From: Sphingomonadales bacterium
GTDB taxonomy: Bacteria > Pseudomonadota > Alphaproteobacteria > Sphingomonadales > Sphingomonadaceae
Reading direction: 5' to 3'
Length of the DNA stretch: 64,000 nucleotides
Assembly: GCA_028871475.1 (NCBI GenBank)
Contig: JAGWMZ010000011.1
Coordinates: 62,001 to 126,000 of the forward strand
Position 1 is the stretch's first letter; each line of letters starts with the position of its first letter. Below the pieces are notes generated by a model that ran no database searches, was not told the origin of the DNA, and saw only the letters and a list, made by a program, of their open reading frames with translations. This document shows, in pieces, positions 8,839 through 20,389 of the stretch. Position numbers and translations under genes: made by a program.

Positions 8839-9506
8839 TGGCTGATCGTCATCTTGAACCCGATACTCCCGAGCTGCGCGCTCGTTGGGGTAATTTTGCC
8901 TGGACCGAGGCGAATGCCGCGCAGGCCAAGGTCGTTGTCGCGCGCTATCCCGAAGGGCGTCAGCGCTCGGCGGTGATGCCGCTGCTCGATCTGGCCCAGC
9001 GTCAGGTAGGCGCCGAGACCAACACTCAGGGCTGGCTGCCGATCCCGGTGATGGAATATGTCGCGAGCTATCTCGACATGCCGATCATCCGCGTGGTCGA
9101 GGTTGCCACCTTCTACACCATGTACAATCTGGTACCTGTCGGTAAGTTCCACGTGCAGGTCTGCGGTACGACGCCATGCATGCTGCGCGGTTCTGACGAT
9201 CTGATCGCGGCTTGTCACAAGCGTGGCATGAAGGCTGGACATATCAGCGCCGATGGCCTCTGGAGCTTCACCGAGGTGGAGTGCATGGGCAATTGTGCCT
9301 CGGCGCCGATGGTGCAGATCAACGACGACAATTACGAGGATCTGACCGTGGAACGCCTCGATAAGGTACTCGACGCGCTGGCCAGGGGCGAGACCCCCAA
9401 GGCGGGCACGCAGGAACCGGGCCGCCACACGGTGGAACCGGCCGGCGCTCTTTCGAACCTGACTGCGATGGTTGGTGACAACCACGATTACCGAGGGGAG
9501 TGGTAA
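8838..9506 (+). CDS. nuoE: NADH-quinone oxidoreductase subunit E
   Basis: 24-kDa subunit with a thioredoxin-like [2Fe-2S] domain holding cluster N1a. Ligands are Cys109 and Cys114 (VCGTTPC) and Cys149 and Cys153 (ECMGNC). At 222 residues it has the normal alphaproteobacterial length, with a helical N-terminal part and a short variable tail. The ATG at 8838 overlaps the preceding TAA by one base; a longer reading frame upstream is only an open frame through the SnoaL-like gene. Confidence 0.97.
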   Translation: MADRHLEPDTPELRARWGNFAWTEANAAQAKVVVARYPEGRQRSAVMPLLDLAQRQVGAETNTQGWLPIPVMEYVASYLDMPIIRVVEVATFYTMYNLVPVGKFHVQVCGTTPCMLRGSDDLIAACHKRGMKAGHISADGLWSFTEVECMGNCASAPMVQINDDNYEDLTVERLDKVLDALARGETPKAGTQEPGRHTVEPAGALSNLTAMVGDNHDYRGEW

Positions 9507-9509
9507 GTC

Positions 9510-10805
9510 ATGGCCCTGCAGGACAAGGATCGCATTTTCACCAACCTCTACGGTTATCAGCCGTGGAACCTTGATGCCGCGCGGCAACGCGGCGATTGGG
9601 ACAACACCAAGGCGCTGCTCGAAAAGGGCCGCGACGGGATTATCCAGGAAATCAAGGATTCGGGTCTGCGCGGGCGCGGTGGCGCCGGCTTCCCCACCGG
9701 CATGAAGTGGTCCTTCATGCCCAAGGAAAGCCGCGACGGTCGTCCCAGCTTTCTCGTCATCAATGCTGACGAATCCGAGCCCGGGTCGTGCAAGGATCGC
9801 GAGATCCTACGCCATGATCCGCACAAGCTGATCGAGGGTGCGCTGGTTGCCGGTTTCGCGATGGGGGCCCGGGCGGCCTACATTTACATTCGCGGTGAAT
9901 ATATCCGTGAGGCCGAGACGATGTTCGCGGCTGTGGCCGAGGCCTATGACGCGGGCCTGATCGGCAAGAACGCCAGCGGTTCGGGCTATGACTTCGATGT
10001 CTTCGTCCATCGCGGCGCTGGCGCCTACATCTGCGGCGAAGAAACCGCGATGATCGAGAGCCTTGAAGGCAAGAAGGGTCAGCCCCGTCTCAAGCCTCCG
10101 TTCCCTGCTGGCGCCGGCCTTTATGGCTGCCCTACCACGGTGAACAATGTGGAATCGATCGCCGTGGCGCCGACCATCCTGCGTCGCGGGGCGGGTTGGT
10201 TCGCCAGCTTCGGGCGCGAGAACAACAAGGGCACCAAGCTCTTCCAGATCAGCGGTCATGTCGACCGCCCCTGCGTGGTCGAGGAGGAGATGAGCATCTC
10301 CTTCCGCGAGTTGATCGAAAAGCATTGCGGCGGCATTCGCGGCGGTTGGGACAATCTGCTGGCGGTGATCCCGGGTGGGTCGTCGGTGCCGCTGGTGCCT
10401 GCCGCCGAGATCATTGATTGCCCGATGGACTTTGATGGCCTGCGCGCGTTGGGTTCGGGCCTTGGCACCGCTGCCGTCATCGTCATGGACAAGTCGACGG
10501 ACATTGTCCGCGCGATCAGTCGTCTCAGCTATTTCTATAAGCATGAGAGCTGTGGCCAGTGCACCCCTTGCCGCGAAGGCACGGGTTGGATGTGGCGCGT
10601 GATGGAACGCATGCGCACGGGGGACGCGGCGGTCGAGGAAATCGACATGTTGTATAACGTCACCAAGCAGGTCGAAGGCCACACCATCTGCGCTCTGGGT
10701 GACGCGGCCGCATGGCCGATCCAGGGCCTGATCAAGCATTTCCGCCCCGAGATGGAACGTCGCATCGCCGCCAAGGCCGGTGCGTTGCAAGAGGCAGCCG
10801 AGTAA
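9510..10805 (+). CDS. nuoF: NADH-quinone oxidoreductase subunit F
   Basis: 51-kDa subunit that binds NADH and FMN and carries the [4Fe-4S] cluster N3. The glycine-rich [13 protein letters not shown] and the [12 protein letters not shown] loops form the nucleotide and flavin sites. Cluster ligands are Cys348, Cys351, Cys354 (SCGQCTPC) and Cys394 (HTICALGD). At 431 residues it has normal length. The stop shares its last base with the ATG of nuoG. Confidence 0.98.
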   Translation: MALQDKDRIFTNLYGYQPWNLDAARQRGDWDNTKALLEKGRDGIIQEIKDSGLRGRGGAGFPTGMKWSFMPKESRDGRPSFLVINADESEPGSCKDREILRHDPHKLIEGALVAGFAMGARAAYIYIRGEYIREAETMFAAVAEAYDAGLIGKNASGSGYDFDVFVHRGAGAYICGEETAMIESLEGKKGQPRLKPPFPAGAGLYGCPTTVNNVESIAVAPTILRRGAGWFASFGRENNKGTKLFQISGHVDRPCVVEEEMSISFRELIEKHCGGIRGGWDNLLAVIPGGSSVPLVPAAEIIDCPMDFDGLRALGSGLGTAAVIVMDKSTDIVRAISRLSYFYKHESCGQCTPCREGTGWMWRVMERMRTGDAAVEEIDMLYNVTKQVEGHTICALGDAAAWPIQGLIKHFRPEMERRIAAKAGALQEAAE

Positions 10806-12820
10806 TGCCCAAGGTAACAGTCGACGGCGTCGAACTCGAAGTCCCTGCTGGCGCCACCGTGCTGCAGGCCTGCGAGCTGGCCGGCAAGGAAATCCCCCGC
10901 TTCTGCTATCACGAGCGGCTGAGCATTGCGGGCAACTGCCGCATGTGCCTGGTCGAGGTGAAGCCCGGACCGCCCAAGCCGCAGGCTTCCTGCGCGCTGC
11001 CCGCAGCGGATGGCCAGGTCATCCGCACCGACAGCGAGATGGTCAAGAAGGCGCGCGAAGGGGTGATGGAGTTCCTCCTCATCAACCATCCGCTCGATTG
11101 CCCGATTTGCGATCAGGGCGGCGAATGCGATTTGCAGGACCAGTCGGTGGCCTATGGCCGCGGTTCCTCGCGCTACCACGAGCACAAGCGCGCGGTGACC
11201 GAGAAATATATGGGCCCGCTCATCAAGACGACGATGACGCGCTGCATTCAGTGCACGCGCTGCGTCCGCTTCAGCGAGGAAATCGCGGGTGTGGATGAAA
11301 TCGGCGCGCTCTATCGCGGCGAGAACATGCAGATCTCGACCTATCTGGAGAAGGCGTCGACGCATGAGCTTTCGGCCAATGTGATCGACCTGTGCCCGGT
11401 GGGCGCGCTGACCTCGCGTCCCTATGCTTTCGAGGCTCGCCCCTGGGAGCTGAAGAAGACGCTGGGCATCGACGTGTCGGACGCTTGCGGCGCCAACATC
11501 CGCATCGATGCGCGTGGCCGCGAAGTTCTGCGCTTCCTGCCGCGTAACAACGACGATGTGAACGAGGAATGGCTGAGCGACAAGGGCCGCTATCAGGCTG
11601 ATGGCCTGACCAGGCGTCGCCTGGACCGTCCCTGGATCCGCCGTGACGGCAAGCTGGTTGCGGCCAGCTGGGAAGAAGTGCTTCCCGCTGTGGCCAGCAT
11701 CAACCCGGGTTCGTCGATTGCCGCGATTGCCGGTGATCTGGTCGATGTGGAAACGATGTATGCCGCAAAGAAGCTGCTGGCCGAATTGGGTTCGCATCTG
11801 CTCGAAGGGCGCCAGACCGGCATGGCTTATGCCGCCGACAATCTGGCCGCGGTGAACTTCAACACCACTTTCGCAGGGATCGAAACCGCCGACGCGATCC
11901 TGATCGTGGGCAGCCATATCCGCAACGAGGCCCCGCTGCTCAATGTGCGCCTGCGCAAGGCTGCCAAGCAGGGCGCGAAGGTCTTCATCATCGGCCCCGT
12001 TTGGGACCCGACCTACAAGGCCGAGTTCCTGGGCACCGATGCCGCGATCCTGAACAAGCTGCCCCAGCATGTGTGGGATGCGCTGGCCCATGCCAAGCGT
12101 CCCGCGATCATCGTGGGTGGCGCTGGTCTGGCCAGGGGCGCGCTCGAGCCTGCTCTGGCGGTCAGCAACCAGCTTGGTTTCGTGCGGACGCTTGAAGACG
12201 GTTCGGCCTGGAACGGCTTTAACGTCCTCCATATGGCGGCGAGCCGCATGGGCGGGTTGATGCTGGGTTACGCGCAGAAGGGCGGAATCGCTGATCTGGT
12301 GGCCGCTGCTCCCAAGCTGGTGCTTTCGCTAGGCGCTGATGAGGTGGATTACAGCAAGTTCGCCGGGTCCATGGTCGTCTATATCGGCCACCATGGCGAC
12401 AAGGGCGCGCATGCTGCCGACATCATCCTGCCGGGCGCTGCCTTTACCGAGAAGGACGGCATCTTCGTCAACACCGAGGGCCGTGTGCAGTTCAGTGAAC
12501 GCGCTGTCTTCGCGCCCGGCCAGGCGCGTGAGGACTGGACGATCCTGCGCGCTTTGGCAGACGCTTTCGGCGTTAACGTCGGCTTTGACAGCTTCCAGCA
12601 GCTGCGCACCAGCCTCGTCGCGGATTTCACGGCCTTTGCCGAGGAAGGTCTGGTCGATTATGGCGCGTTGCCTGCCGGTGGCGGTGAGGCTTCGGGCGAG
12701 ATCGTCTATCCGATCGCCGACTTCTATCTGACCAACCCGATTGCGCGGGCCAGCGCGACGCTTCAGCGTTGCTCGGCCGAACTGCTGCATGGTGAAATCC
12801 AGGCGGAGGCCGCAGAATGA
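10805..12820 (+). CDS. nuoG: NADH-quinone oxidoreductase subunit G
   Basis: 75-kDa subunit, 671 residues, the largest of the peripheral arm. The N-terminal ferredoxin domain has [15 protein letters not shown], then a His-Cys motif region with [14 protein letters not shown], then CIQCTRC and CPVGAL, which together hold clusters N1b, N5 and N4. The rest is a molybdopterin-oxidoreductase-like domain without molybdenum ligands, as in the family. I see no extra N7 cysteine set. The start overlaps the nuoF stop by one base and the stop overlaps nuoH by four. Confidence 0.97.
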   Translation: MPKVTVDGVELEVPAGATVLQACELAGKEIPRFCYHERLSIAGNCRMCLVEVKPGPPKPQASCALPAADGQVIRTDSEMVKKAREGVMEFLLINHPLDCPICDQGGECDLQDQSVAYGRGSSRYHEHKRAVTEKYMGPLIKTTMTRCIQCTRCVRFSEEIAGVDEIGALYRGENMQISTYLEKASTHELSANVIDLCPVGALTSRPYAFEARPWELKKTLGIDVSDACGANIRIDARGREVLRFLPRNNDDVNEEWLSDKGRYQADGLTRRRLDRPWIRRDGKLVAASWEEVLPAVASINPGSSIAAIAGDLVDVETMYAAKKLLAELGSHLLEGRQTGMAYAADNLAAVNFNTTFAGIETADAILIVGSHIRNEAPLLNVRLRKAAKQGAKVFIIGPVWDPTYKAEFLGTDAAILNKLPQHVWDALAHAKRPAIIVGGAGLARGALEPALAVSNQLGFVRTLEDGSAWNGFNVLHMAASRMGGLMLGYAQKGGIADLVAAAPKLVLSLGADEVDYSKFAGSMVVYIGHHGDKGAHAADIILPGAAFTEKDGIFVNTEGRVQFSERAVFAPGQAREDWTILRALADAFGVNVGFDSFQQLRTSLVADFTAFAEEGLVDYGALPAGGGEASGEIVYPIADFYLTNPIARASATLQRCSAELLHGEIQAEAAE

Positions 12821-13881
12821 GCTTTTTCCAACCCCCGACCCAGCTTTTCGAAAGCTGGGGCATGGGCCATGATCTGGCCTTCGTCATTTCCACCGTGGTC
12901 TGCATTCTGGCGATCTGCCTGCCGGTGATGCTCTCGGTGGCCATGGTCATCTATGTCGACCGCAAGATCTGGGCCGCCATGGCGCTGCGCCGTGGCCCCA
13001 ACGTGGTGGGCCCCTTTGGTCTGCTGCAGTCTTTCGCTGACGGTTTGAAGGTTTTCCTGCAGGAAACCATCATTCCTACCGCCGCCAACAAGGGCCTGTT
13101 CCTCATCGGCCCCATCGTCACCTTCACCGTGGCGCTGCTGGCTTGGGCGGTTGTGCCGTTCAACTCGAACGCCATTCTCGCCAACATCAATGTCGGTCTG
13201 CTCTACATTCTGGCGATTTCCTCGCTGGGTGTGTACGGCACCATCATGGCTGGTTGGGCATCGAACTCGAAGTATCCTTTCTTCTCCGCAATGCGTGCCT
13301 CGGCCCAGATGATCAGCTATGAAGTTTCGATCGGCTTCATCCTGATCTGTGTGGTGTTGTGGGCTGGCTCGTTCAACATGGACGTCATCGTTCAGGCGCA
13401 GAAGGCCCATGTCTTCCACTTCTTCAACGGCTTCGCGTTCAATCCGCTGCTGTTCCCGATGTGGGTGATGTTTCTGATCTCGGGCATGGCCGAGACGCAG
13501 CGCGCGCCTTTCGACCTGACCGAAGCGGAATCCGAACTCGTCGCCGGTTACCAGACCGAATATTCCTCGATGGCTTTCGCCCTGTTCTGGCTCGGCGAAT
13601 ATGGCAACGTGCTGCTGATGTGCGCACTCAATGCCACGCTGTTCTGGGGTGGTTACCTGCCGCCGTTTGAAATCCACGCACTTTACGCTGTACCTGGTAT
13701 CATCTGGCTGCTGCTCAAGATCGGTTTCGGCTTCTTCGTGTTCAGCTGGGTGAAGGCTACCGTCCCGCGTTATCGGTATGACCAGCTGATGCGTCTGGGC
13801 TGGAAGGTCTTCCTGCCGGTATCGCTTCTCTTCGTTTTCCTCGTCAGCGGTTGGCTGATGGCAACGGGGCATTTCGCATGA
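12817..13881 (+). CDS. nuoH: NADH-quinone oxidoreductase subunit H
   Basis: Membrane subunit that links the peripheral and membrane arms and forms the entry to the quinone chamber. At 354 residues with about eight helices it has normal length. The conserved loop [22 protein letters not shown] segment and the acidic [18 protein letters not shown] loop are both present. ATGA overlaps at both ends couple it to nuoG and nuoI. Confidence 0.97.
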   Translation: MSFFQPPTQLFESWGMGHDLAFVISTVVCILAICLPVMLSVAMVIYVDRKIWAAMALRRGPNVVGPFGLLQSFADGLKVFLQETIIPTAANKGLFLIGPIVTFTVALLAWAVVPFNSNAILANINVGLLYILAISSLGVYGTIMAGWASNSKYPFFSAMRASAQMISYEVSIGFILICVVLWAGSFNMDVIVQAQKAHVFHFFNGFAFNPLLFPMWVMFLISGMAETQRAPFDLTEAESELVAGYQTEYSSMAFALFWLGEYGNVLLMCALNATLFWGGYLPPFEIHALYAVPGIIWLLLKIGFGFFVFSWVKATVPRYRYDQLMRLGWKVFLPVSLLFVFLVSGWLMATGHFA

Positions 13882-14363
13882 CTGTCGCTCAGCTCGTCAA
13901 GAGCTTCACTCTCTGGGAGTTCGTGAAGGCTCACACCTTGACCTTGAAGTATTTCTTCAAGCCCAAGGCGACCATCAACTATCCCTTCGAGAAGAACCCG
14001 CTTTCGCCGCGTTTTCGTGGTGAACATGCGCTGCGCCGCTATCCCAACGGGGAAGAGCGCTGCATCGCGTGCAAGCTGTGTGAGGCCGTGTGCCCCGCGC
14101 AGGCCATCACCATCGAGGCGCAGCCGCGCGATGACGGCAGCCGTCGCACCACGCGCTATGACATCGATATGACCAAGTGCATCTACTGCGGCTTCTGTCA
14201 GGAAGCCTGCCCGGTGGATGCCATCGTCGAAGGGCCGAACTTCGAATTCGCGACGGAAACGCGCGAGGAACTGCTCTACGACAAGGCGAAACTTCTGGCC
14301 AACGGCGACAAGTGGGAGCGGGCGATTGCCGCGAACCTTGAAGCCGATGCGCCCTATCGTTAA
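13878..14363 (+). CDS. nuoI: NADH-quinone oxidoreductase subunit I
   Basis: Peripheral-arm 8Fe ferredoxin-type subunit of 161 residues that carries clusters N6a and N6b. Two complete motifs are visible: Cys62, 65, 68 and 72 ([12 protein letters not shown]) and Cys101, 104, 107 and 111 ([12 protein letters not shown]). The ATG at 13878 overlaps the nuoH stop. Confidence 0.97.
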   Translation: MTVAQLVKSFTLWEFVKAHTLTLKYFFKPKATINYPFEKNPLSPRFRGEHALRRYPNGEERCIACKLCEAVCPAQAITIEAQPRDDGSRRTTRYDIDMTKCIYCGFCQEACPVDAIVEGPNFEFATETREELLYDKAKLLANGDKWERAIAANLEADAPYR

Positions 14364-14373
14364 GGGGCCGGTC

Positions 14374-14991
14374 ATGATCCAACTTCTTGCTTTCTATCTG
14401 TTTGCCACGCTGGTCATCGTTTCGGGCCTGTCGACCATTCTGGCACGCAACCCGGTGCACTCCGTGCTGTGGCTGATCCTGGCGTTCTTCAACGCTGCCG
14501 GGCTCATGGTTCTGGTCGGTGCCGAGTTCATCGCGATGCTTCTGGTCATCGTCTATGTCGGCGCGGTCGCGGTGCTCTTCCTCTTTGTGGTGATGATGCT
14601 CGACGTCGATTTCGCCACCTTGCGGGCCGGCTTCGTGCAGAATGCTCCGCTGGGTCTGCTGATCGCGGTGGTGCTGGTGGCTGAACTGCTGCTGGGCACG
14701 GGTGCCGTCCACTCGGGCGCTCTGGTGCTGGGCACGGCGGATGCTGCCACGGCCGCACCGCAGAACCTCTCTAACACTGCCGCCATCGGCGCGCTGTTGT
14801 ATGGCCGCTATCTGTTCCTGTTCGAAACCGCAGGCATCATTCTGACGGTCGCGATGATCGGGGCTATTGTGCTGACCCACCGCAAGCGTGGCGATGTGCG
14901 CAGCCAGAACATCTCGCAGCAGAACGCGCGCCGTCCGCAGGATGCCACTGTCAACCTCAAGCCGGGTGTCGGCCAGGGCGTGGAGCTGTAA
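14374..14991 (+). CDS. nuoJ: NADH-quinone oxidoreductase subunit J
   Basis: Membrane subunit of 205 residues with about five helices. The conserved third helix VIVYVGAVAVLFLFVVMML takes part in the central water wire of the proton path. I chose the ATG at 14374, 10 bases after the nuoI stop, because it starts directly at the first helix; an earlier in-frame start would lie inside nuoI. The polar C-terminal tail of about 40 residues is typical of alphaproteobacterial members. Confidence 0.95.
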   Translation: MIQLLAFYLFATLVIVSGLSTILARNPVHSVLWLILAFFNAAGLMVLVGAEFIAMLLVIVYVGAVAVLFLFVVMMLDVDFATLRAGFVQNAPLGLLIAVVLVAELLLGTGAVHSGALVLGTADAATAAPQNLSNTAAIGALLYGRYLFLFETAGIILTVAMIGAIVLTHRKRGDVRSQNISQQNARRPQDATVNLKPGVGQGVEL

Positions 14992-15297
14992 ATGATCACG
15001 ATTGGACATTACGTCTTCGTCAGCTCGGTGCTTTTCGTGCTGGGCGTGCTGGGGATCTTCCTCAACCGCAAGAACATCATCATCATCCTGATGGCGATCG
15101 AACTCATCCTTTTGTCGGTGAACATCAATCTGGTGGCCTTCAGCGCCTTCCTGCATGACCTTGTGGGCCAGATTTTTGCGATGTTCGTGCTCACCGTTGC
15201 GGCGGGCGAAGCGGCGATCGGTCTGGCGATCCTCGTCATCTATTTCCGTGGCCGTGGCACCATTGCCGTGGACGACGTCAACCGGATGAAGGGGTAA
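14992..15297 (+). CDS. nuoK: NADH-quinone oxidoreductase subunit K
   Basis: Small antiporter-like membrane subunit of 101 residues with three helices. The two buried glutamates needed for proton transfer are present in [11 protein letters not shown] and [11 protein letters not shown]. The ATG directly follows the nuoJ stop with no gap. Confidence 0.96.
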   Translation: MITIGHYVFVSSVLFVLGVLGIFLNRKNIIIILMAIELILLSVNINLVAFSAFLHDLVGQIFAMFVLTVAAGEAAIGLAILVIYFRGRGTIAVDDVNRMKG

Positions 15298-15304
15298 CAT
15301 TTCC

Positions 15305-17353
15305 GTGCATCCGATCCTTATCATCGTCTTCGCGCCACTGGTTGCGTCGATCATTGCGGGCCTTGGTAACAAGTCGCTCGGCAAGGTTCCTGCCAAGGTC
15401 ATCACGACCGGTGGTCTGTTCCTGTCGTGTCTCCTGTCGTGGCCGATTTTCCTCTCTTTCCTGCACGGCACGGCCGAACCTTCGGTGACGCCGGTGCTGG
15501 AATGGGTTCGTTCGGGCGACATGCAGTTCAACTGGGAACTGCGCGTCGACACGCTGACGGCGGTCATGCTGGTGGTCATCACCAGCGTGTCGAGCCTCGT
15601 CCACCTCTACAGCTGGGGTTACATGGACGAAGAGCCGGATCAGCCGCGCTTTTTCGCCTATCTCTCGCTGTTCACCTTCGCGATGCTGATGCTCGTCACG
15701 GCCAACAATCTGGTCCAGATGTTCTTCGGCTGGGAAGGTGTGGGTCTGGCCTCCTATCTGCTGATCGGCTTCTGGTTTCGCAAGCCTTCGGCTGGCGCGG
15801 CTGCCATCAAGGCTTTCGTGGTCAACCGCGTGGGCGACCTTGGTTTCATGCTGGGCATCTTCGGCGTCTTTCTGGTGTTCAACACCGTGTCGATCCCCGA
15901 AATTCTGGCCCATGCGCATGATTATGCCGGCTCGACCATCGGCTTCCTCGGTTTCCGCGCCGGCACGCTGACCGTGCTTTGTCTGCTGCTGTTCATCGGT
16001 GCCATGGGCAAGTCGGCGCAGCTTGGCCTGCACACCTGGTTGCCCGACGCGATGGAAGGCCCGACGCCTGTGTCGGCGCTGATCCACGCGGCCACCATGG
16101 TGACCGCGGGCGTGTTCATGGTGTGCCGTCTCTCGCCGCTCTTTGTTGAGAGCGAGACGGCCATGAACTTCGTCACCTTCATCGGTGCTGCCACCTGCTT
16201 CTTCGCTGCCACCATCGGCACGACGCAGTGGGACATCAAACGCGTTATCGCCTATTCGACCTGCTCGCAGCTCGGTTACATGTTCTTCGCCGCCGGCGTG
16301 GGCGCTTTCGGGCCCGCCATGTTCCACCTCTTCACGCATGCCTTCTTCAAGGCTCTGCTGTTTCTGGGCGCCGGTTCGGTGATCCATGCGATGCATCACG
16401 AGCAGGACATGCGTTATTATGGCGGTCTGCGTAAGCACATCCCTCTGACCTTCTGGGCCATGATGTTCGGGACGCTGGCGATCACCGGCGTGGGTCTGGA
16501 AGAAATCGGCGGTTTCGCAGGCTTTTACTCGAAGGATGCGATTATCGAGGCCGCCTATGCCAAGGGCACTGGCCTTGGTCACTTCGCCGCCTGGATGGGC
16601 ATCATCGCTGCTCTGCTGACCAGCTTCTATTCGTGGCGCCTGGTGTTCCTCACCTTCTTCGGCAAGCCGCGCTGGAACCAGTCGGAGCACATCCAGCATG
16701 CCGTGCATGACAGCCATGGCCACGGTCATGATGATCACACGCACGGTCATGATCATCACGGTCATCACCATGCCCATGATGATGACGGCACCGCCGGTTA
16801 TCACCCACATGAAAGCCCGCTGGTCATGATGATCCCGCTGGCAGTGCTGAGCTTTGGTGCGATCTTTGCAGGCGCCATCTTTACCCACTTCTTCGTCGGT
16901 ATCGAAGGGGCACCCGAATTCTGGCGCGGCGCGCTGGTGTTCAACAAGGAACTGGCCGAGGCCGCCGAGCACCTGCCGACCGGCATCAAGCTCGCTCCCT
17001 TCTTCGTGATGGTCATCGGTCTGGTCACTGCCTGGGTCTGCTACCTCAAGGTTCCCAGCATTCCCGCCGCTTTCGTCCGTACCTTCAAGCCGCTTCACAC
17101 CTTCATCTACAACAAATGGTTCTTCGACGAACTCTACGACTTCCTGTTCGTGCGCACGGCTTTCGCCCTGGGCAAGATTTTCTGGAAGGGCGACAAGGCC
17201 ATCATCGACGGGCTTGGGCCTGACGGTGCGGCGCGTGTCGTGGCCGCCGGCTCGGCAGGCGCGAAGAAAATTCAGTCCGGCTTCCTCACCAGCTATGCGC
17301 TGTGGATGCTGGTCGGTCTGGTGGCTGCGGTCACCTGGGTGTTGAAACATTAA
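15305..17353 (+). CDS. nuoL: NADH-quinone oxidoreductase subunit L with His-rich loop
   Basis: Distal antiporter-like subunit of the membrane arm, 682 residues, about 16 helices plus the lateral helix. The conserved [18 protein letters not shown] segment with the key Glu, the Lys in [13 protein letters not shown] and the [19 protein letters not shown] loop are intact. The start is GTG with AAGGGG 10 bases upstream. It is longer than the E. coli protein (613), partly because of a hydrophilic loop at about residues 461-505 with 17 histidines in 43 residues. Confidence 0.96.
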   Translation: MHPILIIVFAPLVASIIAGLGNKSLGKVPAKVITTGGLFLSCLLSWPIFLSFLHGTAEPSVTPVLEWVRSGDMQFNWELRVDTLTAVMLVVITSVSSLVHLYSWGYMDEEPDQPRFFAYLSLFTFAMLMLVTANNLVQMFFGWEGVGLASYLLIGFWFRKPSAGAAAIKAFVVNRVGDLGFMLGIFGVFLVFNTVSIPEILAHAHDYAGSTIGFLGFRAGTLTVLCLLLFIGAMGKSAQLGLHTWLPDAMEGPTPVSALIHAATMVTAGVFMVCRLSPLFVESETAMNFVTFIGAATCFFAATIGTTQWDIKRVIAYSTCSQLGYMFFAAGVGAFGPAMFHLFTHAFFKALLFLGAGSVIHAMHHEQDMRYYGGLRKHIPLTFWAMMFGTLAITGVGLEEIGGFAGFYSKDAIIEAAYAKGTGLGHFAAWMGIIAALLTSFYSWRLVFLTFFGKPRWNQSEHIQHAVHDSHGHGHDDHTHGHDHHGHHHAHDDDGTAGYHPHESPLVMMIPLAVLSFGAIFAGAIFTHFFVGIEGAPEFWRGALVFNKELAEAAEHLPTGIKLAPFFVMVIGLVTAWVCYLKVPSIPAAFVRTFKPLHTFIYNKWFFDELYDFLFVRTAFALGKIFWKGDKAIIDGLGPDGAARVVAAGSAGAKKIQSGFLTSYALWMLVGLVAAVTWVLKH

Positions 17354-17380
17354 AGGCATCAGCGACAGGGCACGCAAACA

Positions 17381-18922
17381 ATGAACGGTTTTCCAATCCT
17401 TTCGCTGATGCTAGCGGTTCCGCTGGTGGCGGCCATCGCTTGCCTCTTTGCTGATGCAAAGGGCGCGCGGTGGATCGCGCTGGCGGCAACGCTGGTGGAC
17501 TTTGTCCTCGGCATCATTCTCTGGTCTCACTATCAGGTGGGCGGTGCGCAATGGCAGTTTACGGAGAGCGTTCCGCTCTTCGCGGGCTTCAAATGGGCGC
17601 TGGGCATCGACGGCATCGCGCTGGTGCTGATCCTCCTTTCGGTTTTCCTCATGCCCATGTGCATCGGGGCGAGCTGGCTGGCGGTTCAGAAGCGCGTGCC
17701 GGAATATATGGCGCTCTTCCTGCTCATCGAGACGCTGATCATCGGCGTGTTCACCGCGCAGGACATCTTCCTGTTCTACATCTTTTTCGAAGCTGGCCTC
17801 ATCCCGATGTATCTGGTCATCGGTATCTGGGGCGGTGCGGATCGCATCTACGCCAGCTACAAGTTCTTCCTCTACACGCTGCTCGGCTCGGTTCTGATGC
17901 TGGTCGCCATGATGTGGATGGTGAACCTGGCCGGCACCAGCGATGTGCCGACCCTGATGGAGTATCACTTCCCGGTCGCCGCGCAGAAGTGGCTGTGGCT
18001 TGCCTTCTTCGCCAGCTTTGCGGTGAAGATGCCGATGTGGCCGGTCCACACCTGGTTGCCTGATGCGCATGTGCAGGCGCCGACCGCTGGTTCGATCATT
18101 CTGGCTGGCGTTCTGCTGAAGATGGGCGGCTACGGCTTCATCCGCTTCAGCCTGCCCATGTTCCCCGAAGCCTCGGCCTATTTCGCGCCGCTGGTGTGGG
18201 GGCTCTCGATGGTGGCCGTGGTCTACACCTCGCTCGTCGCGCTGGTGCAGTCCGATATGAAGAAGCTGATTGCCTATTCCTCGGTTGCCCACATGGGTGT
18301 CGTGACGATTGGTCTGTTTGCCTTCAACCGTCAGGGCCTCGAAGGCTCGATGATGGTCATGCTGGCCCACGGCCTGGTCTCGGGCGCGCTGTTCTTCTGC
18401 GTTGGCGTCATTTACGACCGCCTGCACACGCGTGAGATCAACCGCTATGGTGGCCTGTCGATCAACATGCCGAAGTATGCGCTCTTCTTCATGTTCTTCA
18501 CCATGGCGTCGGTCGGCCTGCCCGGCACGGCCAACTTCGTGGGTGAGTTCCTGTCGCTGGGCGGCATCTATCAGGCGTCTTCCTGGGTTGCTCTGATTGC
18601 CACCACCGGCATCATCCTTGGCGCTGCCTATATGCTCTACCTCTATCGCCGTGTGGCCTTTGGGGAGCAGAAGAACGCCGATGCCGCCGCCATGCCCGAT
18701 CTTGACGGTCGTGAGTGGACCATGCTGGCTCTGCTGGCTGCCGCCACGCTGTGGATGGGTGTCTATCCCGAAAGCTTTATCGCGCCGATGCGCGCCGATA
18801 TCGCCCACCTCGATGCGCGTCTGGCCCAGGCCAAGCCCAAGGGCGACGCGCAGGTCACGCCGGGTAACCCCGCGTCTGTGGCCCCCACTGAAGAAGAGCA
18901 CGCTCAGGGGAGTGCGGAATAA
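17381..18922 (+). CDS. nuoM: NADH-quinone oxidoreductase subunit M
   Basis: Antiporter-like membrane subunit, 513 residues, about 14 helices. The key glutamate in [14 protein letters not shown] and the Lys-containing [17 protein letters not shown] segment are present, so proton translocation should be intact. A 27-base gap separates it from nuoL. A low-complexity charged tail of about 35 residues follows the last helix. Confidence 0.97.
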   Translation: MNGFPILSLMLAVPLVAAIACLFADAKGARWIALAATLVDFVLGIILWSHYQVGGAQWQFTESVPLFAGFKWALGIDGIALVLILLSVFLMPMCIGASWLAVQKRVPEYMALFLLIETLIIGVFTAQDIFLFYIFFEAGLIPMYLVIGIWGGADRIYASYKFFLYTLLGSVLMLVAMMWMVNLAGTSDVPTLMEYHFPVAAQKWLWLAFFASFAVKMPMWPVHTWLPDAHVQAPTAGSIILAGVLLKMGGYGFIRFSLPMFPEASAYFAPLVWGLSMVAVVYTSLVALVQSDMKKLIAYSSVAHMGVVTIGLFAFNRQGLEGSMMVMLAHGLVSGALFFCVGVIYDRLHTREINRYGGLSINMPKYALFFMFFTMASVGLPGTANFVGEFLSLGGIYQASSWVALIATTGIILGAAYMLYLYRRVAFGEQKNADAAAMPDLDGREWTMLALLAAATLWMGVYPESFIAPMRADIAHLDARLAQAKPKGDAQVTPGNPASVAPTEEEHAQGSAE

Positions 18923-20382
18923 TGAACCTTCTCACATCCCTTGGCCTTGTGGCCAGCGAGGAAGTGTTGAGCGGCTTCGGCCTGCTCCTGTTGCTTGTCG
19001 CTGCCTGGGGCGGCGACAAGGCGGCTCGCACTGTCACGGTTGCCTCGATTCTCGCCCTGGCGGCGGTCGCCGTGATGGCTGTTCCTTCGCTGATGCTGTC
19101 GCGCGCCGGCGTTGATGTCTCGGCTTTCGATGGCCAGTTTGCGCAGGACAGCTTTGCGTCCTATGCCAAGCTGTTGATCTATCTGGGTGCGGCCGTGACC
19201 TTGCTTGTCGCCCCCAATTTCTTCGAAAAGGCAGGCGTCTATCGCGCCGAATTCCCGATCCTCGTGCTCTTCGCGGCGCTGGGCATGGGCATCATGGTGT
19301 CGGCGACCGACATGCTGACGCTTTATGTCGGTCTCGAACTCAACTCGCTGGCGGCCTATGTGCTGGCTGCGATGCTGCGCACTGACGAACGTTCGGCGGA
19401 AGCTGGTCTGAAATATTTCGTGCTGGGTTCTCTGGCCTCTGGCATCCTGCTGTTCGGTATCAGCCTGACCTATGGTTTCACGGGCAGCACCAATTTTGGC
19501 GCCATCCATGAGTCCCTTTCGCATGGCCTGCCCACGGGCGCGCTGTTCGGCATCGTGTTCGTGCTCTCCGGCCTGGCCTTCAAGATCAGCGCCGTGCCCT
19601 TCCACATGTGGACACCCGACGTCTATGAAGGCGCGCCGACCCCGGTGACGACCTTCTTTGCCACCGCCCCCAAGGCTGCCGCCATGGCTCTGCTGATCCG
19701 CGTTTGCGTCAGCGCCTTCGGCAGCCAGACCGAGGCGTGGCAGCAGATCGTGATGGCCGCCGCACTGCTCTCGATCGTGGTCGGTGCGCTGGGTGCGATC
19801 GGGCAGAGCAACATCAAGCGCCTGCTGGCTTACTCGTCGATCAACAACGTCGGCTTCATGCTGCTTGGCCTTGCCGCTGGCACGCTCGAGGGTGTGGCTG
19901 GTACGCTGGTGTATCTCGCGATCTATGTCGTGATGTCGGTTGTCAGCTTCGGCGCTGTCCTCATGCTGACGGATGTCGATGGCAATCAGGTCGAGGCGAT
20001 TGCTGATCTTGGGGGCCTGTCGAAGGTCAAGCCCGGCCTGGCTGCCGCCATGGCGATGGTCATGTTCAGCCTTGCCGGCATTCCGCCACTCTTCGGCTTC
20101 TGGGGTAAGTTCGTGGTCTTCATGGCCGTGGTCAAGGCGGGCTACGTTCCGCTGGCGGCCATCGGTATCGCGGCCAGCGTCATCGGTGCCTTCTATTATC
20201 TGAAGGTCATCAAGGTGATGTATTTCGACGAGCCCTCAGGTAAGATCGGTGGCAAGTGCCTCGCTTCCCACACCGCCATCGTGGTGATCGGTTGCCTGTT
20301 CATCTCGCCGCTGGGCTATCTGCTGACGGGGCCGCTGGGTCGCCTGGCCGAAAGCGCTGTGAGCGCGCTGACCCACGGTTGA
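18922..20382 (+). CDS. nuoN: NADH-quinone oxidoreductase subunit N
   Basis: Third antiporter-like subunit, 486 residues, about 14 helices. The motif YVGLELNSLAAYVLAA with the conserved Glu and the segment AFKISAVPFHMWTPDVYEG are present. Its ATG shares a base with the nuoM stop. It ends the complex I set, but only 7 bases separate it from the biotin ligase gene, so transcription probably continues. Confidence 0.97.
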   Translation: MNLLTSLGLVASEEVLSGFGLLLLLVAAWGGDKAARTVTVASILALAAVAVMAVPSLMLSRAGVDVSAFDGQFAQDSFASYAKLLIYLGAAVTLLVAPNFFEKAGVYRAEFPILVLFAALGMGIMVSATDMLTLYVGLELNSLAAYVLAAMLRTDERSAEAGLKYFVLGSLASGILLFGISLTYGFTGSTNFGAIHESLSHGLPTGALFGIVFVLSGLAFKISAVPFHMWTPDVYEGAPTPVTTFFATAPKAAAMALLIRVCVSAFGSQTEAWQQIVMAAALLSIVVGALGAIGQSNIKRLLAYSSINNVGFMLLGLAAGTLEGVAGTLVYLAIYVVMSVVSFGAVLMLTDVDGNQVEAIADLGGLSKVKPGLAAAMAMVMFSLAGIPPLFGFWGKFVVFMAVVKAGYVPLAAIGIAASVIGAFYYLKVIKVMYFDEPSGKIGGKCLASHTAIVVIGCLFISPLGYLLTGPLGRLAESAVSALTHG

Positions 20383-20389
20383 TCAGCCT

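Noticed and set aside
15278..17377. Open frame of 699 codons opposite nuoL, with many His, Glu and Gln
   Set aside because: Mirror of the nuoL sequence; the composition is what the antisense of a membrane protein gives, and there is no start signal.
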